DNA of 64,000 nt from Tamarix chinensis (lineage: Eukaryota > Streptophyta > Magnoliopsida > Caryophyllales > Tamaricaceae), in the NCBI GenBank assembly GCA_030549775.1, contig CM060174.1:47658707-47722706 (forward strand), given 5' to 3'. Below, one piece after another: positions 48,166 through 61,008 of the stretch. The stretch's first letter is position 1. Every line of letters begins with the position of its first letter. The notes below the pieces were generated by a model that was given only the letters and a program-made list of their open reading frames with translations, did no database searches and was not told the origin of the DNA. The translations under genes were made by a program, and so were the position numbers.

Positions 48166-49913
48166 ATCGGTCTAGCCTAACCAATCATTGGATTACACCA
48201 AGAATTTGATTGGTTTGGGGTGATAAGTTTGAGTCAACCAGGCCATGATTTTCCTCAAACCGGTCGATTGGTTTAGGGAAACCAATCTAACATTCATATA
48301 CTAGTCAATCAGTTCTCACAAATCAATTAATGCATTTAAGCTGAGATTAAGACTAAGGTCTCTACCGGTCTACCAGTTGGTGGAATAGGTAACAAGTCGA
48401 CTGTTCTAGGATCCCGTCGATCGGTTTGACCTAAACCATCGATCGATTTATCCTAACATAGTATGAAACCATTAAATTTCATGCACATTTTAACACACAA
48501 ATTATCCTTAACCATGTTAAAATATGTATCAATATAGTTTAACATATTCTAATTGAAATAATTTGCATATCACAATATGGATTCATCATATCCTTTTTTT
48601 AAAACCAAATTTCATGCTTTTTACTCAAATCATGCCATATAACCACCCAAATCATTTATGCAAGCTATATTCATTCATGATAACATGTAGAAATCAACTT
48701 AAGGTAAAACATAATATGTAGAAATATGTACTAAATATTTTAGAAGCAAAGATCACTTATCTGATGTAAGTAAAATCCTCTTTAATCCCAAAAATTCCAA
48801 CTATGGAAATTCTCTACTTTTAAATCCATAAAAACCAAAATTTTAAACATAAAATTTGAACCCAAACCATATAAAATTATTAAATTTAAAATATAAGGAT
48901 AGAAGAACATACTAATTTGATGTAGAAACATGGAAACATTTGGCTAAGACACTCAACCTTTTTCCTAGAATCTAACTCATCCTTGCTTAATAGTTGAAAC
49001 AAGAGAGATATAGAGGCAACATCAAAAGATTCTAAGAAAATTAGTTAGCAAGGCTTGAAGTGCAGAAAGAAGAGGGTGAATATAAGACTTATAGAATTTG
49101 GCAGCCAAAAGAAAAGTAACATATAAAGGATTATTAGGGCTATTTATAGCTAATCAATTAAAGAAAAATATGGAGGGTTTAGGGATAAACTCAAAACCCT
49201 ATAATTGGTCATTTGAATTCTAGTTAAATGGATTAATTTTGTCTAAGATATGTGGACCTAATCTCAAGAGCTCAAATGGTGTTTTTGGAGAATGTAGGTT
49301 GGTTAGGCCAAAAGTAGCATACACAGGTAAAGTAATGAAAGGTCAGTGTGGAAGGAATCTTCCAAATACTCAGAATTGTGCCTCAGATCAAAGTATTGAT
49401 CTCAGAAATGTGCAGAGGAGAGAGGAGGAAGAAGATAATGCCAAACTCATCTCTCCCCCTCAATTGTCCTAGTCAACTTCTAAATCAATTTATGGTAATA
49501 TTTTGGGTTATATGTGTCACAAAAATGGTTAGAAATATATTAGGGAGAAATTGGCATGGGTTGGCATGGGAGAATCTCTTAGGAATCTCCCTAAGATTTT
49601 TATAAAAAAATCATGCTAAAAAAATAGGACTTGCTTGACAAACCGATCGATGGGTTTAGACCTAACCATCGACTATTCTATCACTAGTCAATTTGTTTCC
49701 CCCAACTAATTGATTGGTTTATTCAAGAAAACCTGATTTGCTAAAATGATAAACCACTCGATTAGTTCATGGGACTAGTTGATCAGTTTGATTGCAAAAC
49801 TCCATAAGCTCAATTTTTAACATGGTTTAAAATCATAACATTAAATTGAGATCAAAGGTCCAAAAATTAGCATAATTCTCATTTAACTATTTTTTAAAAT
49901 ATTAGGTATTATA
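48166..49913 (-). mobile_element. Partial family B LTR (LTR-B3), 3' side missing
   Basis: It starts inside the LTR at the AATCGATTGG-motif zone, directly after the RT remnant of internal A. It runs to GGTATTATA at 49913. TATA box at 49141-49148. It adjoins internal B as its 3' LTR. The left junction is a recombination breakpoint, not an LTR end. Confidence 0.75.
49141..49148 (-). promoter_or_regulatory. TATA box of LTR-B3
   Basis: GGGCTATTTATAGC on the + strand, as in LTR-B2. Confidence 0.65.
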
Positions 49914-50074
49914 GTAGTACCCACTCAAAAATGATACCTCCCTAAAGCTTATAAGAATCAAATTACATAATCACACATAAGGTAAAACACATATCATATT
50001 CACATTTAAGGAAAATGGGTACTACCCCCTTAAAGAAAAAGGTTTACAATTAAGATAATAACTACATAAAAAAA

Positions 50075-50260
50075 AAACTCTGGATACTTGGCTCGAATTT
50101 CCTCCTCGACCTCCCAAGTAGCCTCCTCTGTTCCATGCCATGACCAAAGAACTTTTACCAAATGAATGGTCTTCATACACATCTTTATCATCTGCTCACC
50201 GACCGCTCCTCATAAGTTAAATAGTTATCAAGTTGTAGCAACTCTAGTTGGATAATGTGT
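50075..50260 (-). pseudogene. Chromodomain of internal B
   Basis: The minus strand reads VKVLWSWHGTEEATWEVEEE then IRAKYPEFF. The WxxHGxEEATWExE block is the end of the chromodomain carried by Tekay/Del chromoviruses at the integrase C-terminus, thought to guide insertion to particular chromatin. This identifies the family. Confidence 0.85.
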
Positions 50261-50517
50261 GATGGATCCACTAAATACTTCCTCAACTATGATAAGTGAA
50301 AGAATTTATGCATATGTGATAACTCCATTGGTAAGGCTAAGTAATAAGAGACTTCTCCGACACAGTCTAGAGTTTTCTCTGACCTAACGTACCTTGGACT
50401 AAGCTTACCCTTCCTATCGAACCTCATGACTCCTTTTGTGGGAGAGACCCTAAAAAGGACTCTATCAAAAACCTCATAACCATTAGTCCATCTTCTTAGA
50501 TCTGCATAGCTCTTTTG

Positions 50518-50790
50518 TCAGTCTTGGGTTACTCTCATCCGATCCTGAATAAAATAAATGTGCCTGGTCTTCTCATCAATCATCTTGGGTGCCAATACGA
50601 GTGTCTTGCTGATGTCATTCCAACACGAGAGACTAAGACACTTCCTTTTATATAGTGCTTCAAAAGGTTCCATATAGACACTAGTGTGATAACTATTTTT
50701 GTAAGAGAACTCCATCTAGTCGAGATGATCTTCCCAAGTTCCTCTAAAATCTAGCACATAGCTTCATGAGGGGCCACCAATATATATTCT
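50518..50790 (-). pseudogene. Integrase of internal B, catalytic core deleted
   Basis: The minus strand goes from an N-terminal zinc-finger end (KNIYWWP, about 50760-50780) straight into LCARF and then WGRSSRLDGVLL-like sequence in another frame, followed by FSYKNSYHTSVYMEPFEALY (50650-50715). The last part is normally C-terminal to the DDE core. About 130-150 residues holding all three catalytic acids are gone. Internal A still has this region. Confidence 0.8.
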
Positions 50791-51680
50791 TCATACCCTT
50801 GTACTAATTGTCTCCTCTAGGGTGAACAGAGTAAGTAATATAATGTTGTTCCTCAAGGATCCTCCTATTAAGCTCCACACTCCCCTATGGTACACTCCAT
50901 CTACCACAACACCTGATACTGCTACTCTCATAGATTTGTAATCCTTAAGCTCTGCCTTCTGTAATACTAGTTTGGATTCTCTTGAGCTTAACATCACCAG
51001 GTTGGTTAGCTTGGATCTCCTCGAAGGTTGAAGATGCATTGGTAAGTGTGCTCATTCTCACCTCTATAATTCTAATAGTGATTAGTTTGATTTTCATTTT
51101 CGTGATCTCTTGGCACAAATGATTTGATAAAATAATTAGGCCAAAAGAATATATTATCTTTTGGCTAAGTGCATCTGCCACCACTTTGGCTTTACCCTCA
51201 TGGTAGGTAAATGCTATGTCATAATTCTTGACCAATTCTAGCCATTAACATTATCTTTGTTCAACTCCCATTGCGTGAAGATGTACTTAAGGCTCTTATG
51301 GTTAGTGTAAAACTTATACTAAATTCCATAGAGATAATGCCTCCAGATCTTAACGCCAAATACTACCTCAACAAGCTCTAAGTCATGCATTGGATAGTTT
51401 TGCTAATGCAGATTTAGTTATCGCGAGGCATAAGCCACCGCCCTTCCATGTTTCATTATAACACAACCCAAACCATGCTCAAAACATAATTGTACACCTC
51501 AAACCCATTAGACACATTTGGGAATGTGAGAATTGGCATTGAAGTCAAATGCCTCTTCAACTCCTCAAAGTCTTCATTAAGCATCTCATTCCATTGGAAA
51601 TGTATAGCCTTCTTCCAAAGTTTGGTCAATGGTTGTAATATTAAAAAATTCTGCCATGAATCAACGACACTAATCAACTA
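50791..51680 (-). pseudogene. RNase H region of internal B
   Basis: Frame 51456-51677: FQWNEMLNEDFEELKRHLTS and ILTFPNVSNGFEVYNYV, corresponding to the RT-RNase H connection, with the first catalytic Asp region altered (YNYV for YSDAS). Frame 50945-51235 starts MVKNYDIAFTYHEGKAKVVA and ends DALSQK, the RNase H end. Intervening stops. Confidence 0.8.
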
Positions 51681-52703
51681 ACCACATAACATTGTGCACC
51701 TCCTTTACAAAAGTGAGCACCGACCACTCAAAAATAACTTCAATCTTGGAAAGATCCATTTCCATACCATCCTTTGAGATCATATGACCATGGAAGGCTA
51801 CTTGATCTAACTAAAACTCCCACTTCGAGATTTTGGCGTATACCTACTGTGATCTCAACAATACCAATGTCTGCATCAAATGTTGTTCACGTATCTCTTG
51901 GTCGCTGGAGTAGATGAGAAAGGCATCGATAAGCACCAAAATGTACTAGTCCAAGAAAGGATGGAAGATATGGTTCATAAGGACATGAAAGATACTGGTG
52001 CATTAGTGAGTCCGAAGGGCATTATTGTGAAATCATAATGGCCATAGTTTATTTAAAAAGTAATTTTAGGGATTTCTTAGTCTTCTATCTTCAATTGATG
52101 ATAGCCTAATTAAAGATCAATATTGGAGAACACCTTACTCCCTAGAGTTGATCAAACAAGTCATCAATCCTTGGAAATGGATAATGGTTCTTCATCATCA
52201 CCTAGTTTGACCCTCAATAATCAACGCACAACCTCATGCTCCCATCCTTCTTCTTTACAAACAAAACTTGCGCTGTCTATGTTGATATGCTTGGTCAAAT
52301 ATGAACCTTATCCTAAAGCTCCTCTAACCGAGCCTTGAGTTATTTCCTACCATATTGTATAAAGCCTTAAATACCAGCTCCGTTCCTAGTAATACATCCA
52401 CGATAAACTTGACTTCTCAAACTAGTGGCATTCCTTGGATCAACTTGAGGAATACATCAGAAAATCACGGACTACCTCCATTTTCTCTAAATGCAGCTCA
52501 TTCGCTTTAGTGTCTCTAGCATTACACTGGTAGAGTGGATATCCCTTATGTACGAGGTAACTCAACCTAATGGATGAAACGATCCTTGTAGAGGGAGTAC
52601 TATCATAATTACAGTATGAAACCCTAATACCCTTTGATCCTCATGGAAACATGTGTCCTTGTGCACAATCGATTAGTACTCTATACTTCCCTATCATATC
52701 CAT
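51681..52703 (-). pseudogene. Reverse transcriptase of internal B, broken
   Basis: The minus strand carries VLIDAFLIYSSDQ at the active site (51900-51935), where relatives have (Y/F)IDD: the second Asp is Ala (LIDA at 51922-51933). VYAKISKWEF and QVAFHGHMISKDGMEMD follow (about 51760-51840). N-terminal RT motifs are scattered over 52000-52650 in shifting frames. Confidence 0.75.
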
Positions 52704-53006
52704 CTAGATAATTACGTCAAATTCACACAACTTTAGCTCGATGAGATCTAACGAAAATTGTATTCCTCCTACTACAAATATAATTCCTTGATACACTATA
52801 GAGCATGCAATCCTATTCCCTAAAGATAATACCATAAAAGTAGAAATGCTACTTGAAGGAAATAAGGTAGCTCTAACTACAAATTCAAATGCCATGAAAG
52901 AGTGTGGTGCACCAGAATTTGATAACACACAAGTGAAAAAGGTACAGATAGTGAGTATACAACCCAATACATCAGCTCGACATTGTGCTTCTACATGGCT
53001 CATCAA
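52704..53006 (-). pseudogene. Retropepsin-type protease of internal B
   Basis: The 100-codon frame has VLSNSGAPHSF at residues 27-37, where active enzymes have DSGA(T/S)HSF: the catalytic Asp is Asn30. The later block IIFVVGGIQFSLDLIELKLC then EFDVI matches the C-terminal part (VGG..F..DLI.L.L.DFDVILG). It would have cut the Gag-Pol precursor. The frame is otherwise intact, so the change is a point mutation. Confidence 0.8.
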
Positions 53007-53173
53007 GTCTATGCGTCTTGACGATGAAAGTCTTAAGGAACTAGTTGATCCTTACACTTACTGAAAAGGGTCAGGCCTCAACCTGTAGCTTGACTAGCTC
53101 GACTAGCGGCTTTAATTGGAAATAGAGGAACTCTATAAATCTACAGTTGTGGCTGTTAGATAGATCTTATACT

Positions 53174-53377
53174 CTAAGCTCTAGTATTGCTTCTATGAAT
53201 GATGCCACCACCAAATCGACACTTATATGCTCTGTGTCCTACCATACCACATCCATGGCATGTCACCCTATTACCTCTATAGCCGACCCTTAGGTTATCT
53301 ATCCAGTATTTTTTGTAGTGGTAGTGCCTCTCCTCATAATCTCTAGATAACCTTCTAGATTGGGGTACTAACCACAT
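53174..53377 (-). pseudogene. Gag zinc knuckle of internal B
   Basis: Contains TCHGCGMVGHRAYKC: Cys40, Cys43, His48 and Cys53 in CX2CX4HX4C spacing (53219-53260). The nucleocapsid knuckle binds genomic RNA. The motif is intact although the surrounding gag is broken. Confidence 0.85.
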
Positions 53378-54140
53378 TCTCCAACCAAATCTAGGAGGTA
53401 AACTACCTCTAGAGAAAGCCTTTTTCTAATCATCGGGATGTTGGCAACCTTCAAGTTTCCTTTTTCTCCCTAATTGATCACTCTAGTCATCAATGGCTAT
53501 GGATGCCTCTAAGGCTTTCTTATACATCCCTACTATAGTTGGTGGAGTAACTCCGACCAATAACGCTTGATACGGGATCCCTATTCTGATCTTGAAACTT
53601 TAAATTTGCATCACCTCATTAGCCTCTACCTCTAGGACAAACCAAACTAAGTCCATGAATCTAGTATAATTCTCCTCGATGGACATGCTCCCTAACTAAT
53701 TTGCCATAGATTCATTATAATTCTTCAAATGTAGGTGAATTATGTAGAATCGGGCTCGTGATGCCTCCAAGAACGTTCCCCATCTTAAAAGTGTTCCACC
53801 TTTATGTTGGATTCTCCTCCACGATGCATCTGCCCTTCCTCTCACATAGTTGACTACCATGTCTACCCTCTTATATCTAGGGAATTCACAAGCAATGAAA
53901 TATTCTCTATTCCTAGACACATCGTTCCATGATGTTTGGGTCCTCCTAGCCCTCAAATATTGGTAAATGATGATGCTCAACCCTCCAAACCTAATCTTTA
54001 GAAATAGGTGCAGCTACTAGCACTGGTGGTGGTTGAGGTGCTCGGATCTGGCCCTCTATATAAGCTTTGGCAATCTCCATTAATGCCTTGATGCATTTTT
54101 AGAGGCATTTAGCGGCCATCATGTCTTAAAGACTAGAAGA
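53378..54140 (-). pseudogene. Gag of internal B
   Basis: The frame at 53696-53980 has CEFPRYKRVDMVVNYVRGRA then DASWRRIQHKG, RWGTFLEASRARFY and LHLKNYNESM. This is the retrotransposon gag pattern (A..L.G.A..WW ... W..F...F...F.P...R). A likely original N-terminus is near 54130 (ATG at about 54122). Stops and shifts on both sides. Confidence 0.7.
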
Positions 54141-54487
54141 AGTTAGGGATGAAATTAGTTTACTGAGCAATAAGACTCGCACATTAATAATCACAAGATA
54201 CCACTAGCATATTCCCACCCAATCTTCCCTATGGACATTTGGGGTTTGAAAATAATTGAACTTTTAGGAAATAAAGGGAAGGATTTCAAACTAAGACCAT
54301 TCACATCCATTGACATCAACTTAAAATTTTATTTTAGAAAGTAAGGAATTTTTAGTAAAATGTTTTGATAAAGGTTAGGGTATCAACCAACTTATTTTTT
54401 AATGTAGTGCACTTTTGCAAACATGCTTTGATACCAACTTATGGTATCAGCTTAATAATTCTTAAAATTAGGAAATCTTTAAGAAAT

Positions 54488-54502
54488 GCTCTGATATCAA
54501 CC
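54488..54502 (-). promoter_or_regulatory. Primer binding site of internal B (tRNA-iMet type)
   Basis: The sense strand reads GGTTGATATCAGAGCA right after the LTR end, close to TGGTATCAGAGC. Similar words, partly inverted, occur at 54424-54456 (GATACCA-ACTTA-TGGTATC). This fixes the minus orientation of family B LTRs. Confidence 0.8.
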
Positions 54503-56719
54503 TATAACACCCCCATTTTTCACTACTAAAAATTTTGTTTAAAACATTGTAGATGCTAAAAACACACCTATGAAAAATGAGATGTTATTGCCATACCTGG
54601 CAGAGGATAGACTTCTTCCACCAACCCCACATTAGATATAAGGCTAAGACCAACAAAAATATTAAAACAATAGAGTACCTAAATAAAGGTTACATATATT
54701 ACTTAAAAGAGTGTTTACATTAGAGGACTTTAATGGTTCACAACCAAAACATTACAAAACATATGACGATAAAGTATGGGGCTATAAAAAAAATTGAGTT
54801 AGGGCATGACACCCAAATTAAAATCTCGATCCCTTATCAACCCCACCAAAAACCTCTATATGTCCTTGCTCTCAAGCCTCGACTTAAATAAGGTAGGACC
54901 TTTACTTGCCATCCCTAAAGACCTGCACATGGACCTTTACTCATGGGAATGAATAGGTGATCGAGAAAATGGGCACATCAGTATGCTATCTACTAAGTAA
55001 GCCAAGATGCTCCCTCAATGTAAACATAAGTATGCCAATCTATCATATTTGGATATGAAATACAACATGCATCATGATAAGGCCATATATATAATGGAAG
55101 GATTACATAAGGATATACTTTCATTCATAACTCCAGCAAAGTAGAATATATCATACTACGTTTCATATCCTCATCACATAAGCACTTACAAATGTAATAG
55201 CAAAGAGAATCCAAGTAACCTCTAAGGTTTATTTCCAAGTACTGAATCCTTTAGGTCATATCATTTACTTATCTATACATGAGGTAGATCAGTCATCCAA
55301 TCAATAATCTATTCCATAACTAATTAGTCATTTCAACCATTAGCTAAGTGTATAAACCAACTATTATTCCGTTTTAATCATTCATGCCTTTACTTACACC
55401 CTTATCAAATTATTAACCATGCACTTGGTCATCATTCTTATTTGATCAACTAATTATTTATCATCCATATTTAATTAACATCTAGTGATGGTGTGTACAC
55501 CACCCACAATCTCACATACTATGGAAGCCTATCCAAATAAGTGACATACAGTCCAGACTAAAGCCAATAACTAAGAGGACATAAGTCTGGGCTGAATCTA
55601 ATCACTAGAATAGACATAAATCCACACTGAATTCAACTACCTAGGTAACTAGTCCCTTTATAATCAATACCTCCTACTACATCATCAAAGTTTAAAGTAG
55701 GTAAGGCACCAGGACCTCTCAAGGTTCCAGAGTACGGCAATGTCTGAAGGCACCAACAAATTTTGAAGGAAGATTAACCCTTAGTAGCTAGTAAAGAATC
55801 AGATAACCCAGACCCATACTCAACTAGATTATTATTCGCTTTATGCGATTAGTATATTATTCATAAGGATACGTGATCACACAAGGCCCATATAAAGTAA
55901 GCAAGGAAAATTTTCCATGTTTATTCCACATCAATCCTTTTCTTTCCGTTTTTCAAATGATGTAGGTTTTCCACTTATCCATGGATAATATTACTCATAT
56001 CCATTATATTGCGTAATTCAAGTCCATGTTAATTTTAATTATTCTTTTCTCCATACTATCACTTATCTTAAGTAAAATACCCATTTAGCCTTTATATGAC
56101 TCATATCGTATATCATAATTTATGGTCTATTCACTCCTTTCATAAGGCAAACCATCCATGATAGAATCTATATTTTATCCCATTAATAATCATAGTTTAA
56201 TTCCAAACATAACCTCAATGTATAACTAAACCGAAAAGAAAATCGATTAGTCTAGTATATTGGTAGCACCAACCAATTGATGGGTTTGGGTTGATTAGTC
56301 AATCTATTTGATTCAACCAAACCATTATTTTCCTCGAATAGGCTAATTAAATTAGTGAACTAGTCGACTGTTCATAGGCAAGTCAATCAATTTTGCCAAA
56401 CAAATTTATGGATTTAAATAAAGATCAAGATAATGGTTTCTGCAGATTTACCAGTCAATGGGTTGGGTTAACTAGTCAATTGTTCTATGAACTAGTAAAT
56501 TGGTTTGACCTAACCATTCGATCAATTTTCCATAACATAGCATCAAAAAATTACATTTCATACAGATTCTTACACATAAATCATCCATAAGCACTATTTT
56601 TCAACATGGTTTCAAATCAAACTTTTTCTTAAACCAAATCATAACATTAAATCGAGATCAAAGGTCTAAAAATAAGCAACATTCTCATTCAACCATTTAT
56701 AAAAATATGTGGTATTAAA
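54503..56719 (-). mobile_element. Family B LTR-B4 with a 1.2-kb internal deletion
   Basis: Left end TATAACACCCCCATTTTTCAC, right end ATGTGGTATTAAA. It serves as 5' LTR of internal B and adjoins internal C on the other side. At about 56597 the sequence jumps from the part equivalent to about 46780 to that equivalent to about 48000 in LTR-B2, removing the TATA region. Confidence 0.8.
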
Positions 56720-58263
56720 CTAATTTTAAATGTGGAAGAAATAAAAAATGTAATGCACTAAAGTTAAACAATTAGCATGCTGAAATTGTGGAAACAACAA
56801 GCATACTAGTTACCACATTGGCTTGACTCTCTACCTTAGTCTTGATAATTACGTTAAGGCATCCTCCTGAAGGAATATCTATAACACTACCTAACCTTTA
56901 ACCCCACTAAAATAGGTGAGGCTTCTAATCCCTAAACTAACTGTTATGGTTGACAAAACTAGCTAGTGATGGAGGAACTCTCTGAGTCTATAACTATGTC
57001 TATTATATATATATGGTGCTTTGAGCTGGAGTCTAACTCCTTTGATTGACTCTACCTCTGACATAGTAGTCGTACACCCTACATCCCATCAAACTAGAAA
57101 CTTGGTATGTCACCTTGTTACCTTTGGAATCCACACCTAGATGATCTACTCTACAAAACATGTAATGGTAGAGTCAATCCTCAAATCATCCTCTAGCCTA
57201 ACCTCCTAGTCAACATATTGACCTTATATTCCGACCATATCTAGGTACCAAGCTACTACAAGAGTATGCCTTCTTCCTTTCAATGGGACATTGGTGACCG
57301 TTGAAATTCCTTTTACCCCCAACTTGGAGTCACATGCTTGTATGAATTAAGAAGCCATAAAGGCTTATTCATACATCCCAAAAACATTTGGTAGGGTAAC
57401 TCTCACTAAAACCTGTTCATATCCTATCAACCAACCAATATTAAAGTGATGAAGTTATATTACCTCATAAAGCAAACTGGACCAAGTCCATGAAAATCAT
57501 ATATAGTGCACCTTTATTGATATGCCAACCTTTTGAAGGGTCGTAAAATTGTCATACTTCATGTAGAGATGAGTGGGGTAGAATTAAGTATAAAGCAACC
57601 TAAGGAAGGGTCCCCAAAAAGTATGTTCTCCACCTCTACACTGGACAATCCTCCAACATGGGTCTACTCATAGCCTTATCTAGTATAGTACCATACAGAC
57701 TATCTTATCCAGTGGATACCCATAAGTCGTAAAGGTCTTCATCATGTACTTGACGCATCTCTCCATGATGACAAGGTATTTTAAATTCTAACAAACTAGA
57801 GGATGATGGTGCCTAACCCTCTTGAGCCAATCATTTATAACTAGGGCTGGTATTGGCACTAGTGGTGCCTATAGTGTTTGAATCTAGTCTTCTATATAGG
57901 CACCAATGGTGTCCATTAATACCTCAATGACCACATAACAGTGGTTGCTGACAATTGACTCTTAAAGACTAGGACTAATTACTAATAAACCACTTATCGA
58001 GCTTTAAGGCCGACACAATATGAGTAATATAAAACTATCTATAGTACACTCCTAATCTACACTCATTCACAAATTTTTTTGGATTTGAAAACACTTGAAC
58101 TGTCATCCTAATATTTGAGGTGTTTGGGAAAATGTTAAAAATGAATGGTGATGTTAGCATAAAATGTTTTAAGGGCTAGGAAATGTAGAATAATGTCTTA
58201 ACACCTACCTATGGTAACAGTTAAAAAAGTATTTTTTTTGAGATGAAGCACTTTTAAAATAAA
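56720..58263 (-). pseudogene. Tekay/Del-like internal C, mainly gag
   Basis: Parallel to internal B in order: a knuckle region (about 57090-57130, aligning with 53240-53290), the ATGCTTGTATGAAT...CATACATCCC block (57330, aligning with 53480-53530) and gag (57480-57960). Protease, RT, RNase H and integrase are absent, so about 3 kb is deleted. No open frame over 60 codons. Confidence 0.7.
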
Positions 58264-58278
58264 GATTTGATACTAACT
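58264..58278 (-). promoter_or_regulatory. Primer binding site of internal C
   Basis: Sense AGTTAGTATCAAATC, a decayed copy of the TGGTATCAGAGC-type site, exactly at the LTR-B5 end. Confidence 0.65.
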
Positions 58279-61008
58279 TGTAACACCTCCATTTTTTAGA
58301 ACTAAAAAAATTTAAAACATTATGGAAGTTGAAAAATACCAAACACACCTACAAAAAATGGGGTGGCACTGCCACACTTAAAATAAGATAGGTGTAAGCA
58401 CTTATCCCATGATAGATATAAGGCTAAGAAACCAATACATTCAAAATAAGTGTAAGGTGCACAAGAAACATAATATTTTGATACTAAAGAAATCATTAAA
58501 AAAAAAAGACCTAGATGGTCCTCGAAGTATTCAAATATATGAGAGAAGATTAAAAGAAAGTATATAACTACAATAGACTAAAAAAAAGGTTAGGGAATAG
58601 CCCCAAACCTTTGTCTATTAAGGATTAAAAAATAGTTTCTAAATTTCCACACTCTCAAGCCTTAAGATCAAAATGAGATAGGCCCACTATTAGCCATCTT
58701 TAAAAACATGCAAATGGTATACTGCTTATGGGATTGAGTAGGTGATGAAATAAATGGGCACATTAATACACCTCAATGGGAATCACAAGCATACAAGGCC
58801 ACGAGCAGCAATAATAGTCTTATTAAACACAAAAGCATTTTTACACATTATACTTAAGTGTATAAATATAACCACAATCATATATTGCATTACAATTTCA
58901 TGCTATATATGTCATGGCTCATCATGTGGAGTAATTGAACAAAAATAACATGGATAGGAATGTGTGATTTAATAATAACTTATTCCATTAGGTCCATTTC
59001 CGAGTTTAATTTATCCATTAGATTAACTATTTACAAACTTTTTTCCTTTTTATTCATCAACATCCTTATTCTTAATCTTATCGAATAGTAGACTATTTAC
59101 CAACTCATGGTCTTACTTATCATGGAATCCTATCCCAACAAAAGGACATAAAGTCCAATCAAAGACAAGTAACCATCAATAGACATAAAGTTAGACTAAA
59201 GACAAAAACCAAATAAGTAACCAAACCATTTAGTATCAATACCCCTTATTAAATTATTAGTGTTTAGAGTAGCTAAGGCATTAGCATATACTAGGAACCC
59301 ATTCGAAAGCACAACTAAATGCTTAAAGGCAAACTAATCCTTGGTACCTAATGGAGGATTGGGTAACACAGACTTATGAAAAACTTGATGATCTTCCACT
59401 TTAAGAGATTACTATGTTATTTTCCAAGGTTATGTAATCATAAAATTTATATAAAACATCCACATAACAATTCAACATACTCATTCCATCTCAAATATTA
59501 TTACCCTCCAACCATATGGTGTGTTTCCATTAGTGCTTAACCAATATTTCATAAATCCGTCATGATATCCATTTAGGCCAAGAATCTAAAATCATTTACC
59601 CTTTTGAATTCATAACATAAGCATTCTAGTTTTTCCATTAGAGCCTTCCTCAGCCTTTATTGAGAAAACCATGAATGATAAACCATTTAATCAATATAAT
59701 AGTTTAGTTAATTTATGCCATGATGTATGTTCTCAATAATGAAGAATAATATAATATGATTGGGAATAGTCTCAAAACAAATGAAGTTTAAAAGATCAAA
59801 ACTAACATGCTTTCGCCGAACCCGTTGACCGATTTGGCTCAACCAATCCCCATAGTTCCCTCAAACTAGTCGATTGGTATGGTTAGAATACATGACTATT
59901 TTATTCATGGTTGATTGGTTTTGATAAACTAGTCAATGTGTTCAAGTAGAGAGAAACTGTAGTCACCACATACCATCTTATTGATTGGTTTGGGCCAATA
60001 AGTCGAATGTTCTAAGGACCATTCCATTAGTTTAACTTAACTAGTTGATCGATTTGTTCCTAGGCAATACATAACAGTTATTTTACATGTGATTCACACT
60101 CTAAAATCTTACCATATCTAAACCATAACATGCTATAGCAAAATTATAAGATTTAATATGCTCATAAATCGAATCATGTTTCATTTTCAAACAATCAACC
60201 TTATTTCCTATAAATAAAGCCCTTTTCTCTAAAATCTTAATTAATTTAGCATGCATCATTTATGAAGACAAAATCTCATACAGGTATAAAAATTAACCTT
60301 TTATAAAGTACACTAACTCACATGCTTATTCATGCTACATTTCAAAGGTAAGAAGACTTACTTGAACCTTAGAAAAGTTTCCCACTAAAGAGTAAAAATT
60401 CAAGTCAGAAGATTTTAACATTCAAAACATTTAAAAAATAATAGGTTAAAACTCATAAGTTATTAAATAACTTTTACAAATCAAGAACTCGAATTCAAGG
60501 AGAGAACATACTTACCACTTTAGAGAGAAAAAATAGAGACGGAGCCATTTGAAAGCAACATAACTTCTTCCTAAATCTTACTCTTTATTACTTAAGGATA
60601 AAGTAAGAGGGAGTTAAAGAAAGGATCACATTAGTATATTAAATTTGAATGAAAGCTCTAAGGGGAGAGGAATAAACACAAGTGCTTTTGAACTGAAGTA
60701 TTTTGGGCTCTGAAATAATAGGTGATTAGAGTTATTTATAGACAATAAATAGGTTAAGCAATGAGCGATGTTATGATAGATCAAAAATCCTAATTTTATT
60801 ATTCGCATCTATTAAGAATAGGTTAACTTCCATATTAGAGCTCAAGTGGTGATTCACTTGAAAGTGTAGGTTAAGCTCATCAAGAAAATATTAAACACAA
60901 GAAGGGAAATAAAAGATCAACATGGGAAGAAAATCTACCATCCATGTAGGGACAATCTAGAAATTAAAGCATAATTCCAATGGTGTATAGAGGAGAGAGG
61001 AATAAGAA
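58279..61008 (-). mobile_element. Family B LTR-B5, 5' (right) side lost
   Basis: Begins TGTAACACCTCCATTTTTTAG. Shared blocks in order: GGACATAAAGT (59145), CCAACCATATGGTG (59507), AATCGATTGG motifs (59815-60060), TATA box (60733-60740). It stops near ATAGAGGAGAGAGG (about 60990-61005), where other copies have several hundred more bases, and passes into Athila/Tat pol. Confidence 0.75.
60733..60740 (-). promoter_or_regulatory. TATA box of LTR-B5
   Basis: GTTATTTATAGAC on the + strand, aligned with the other family B boxes. Confidence 0.55.
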
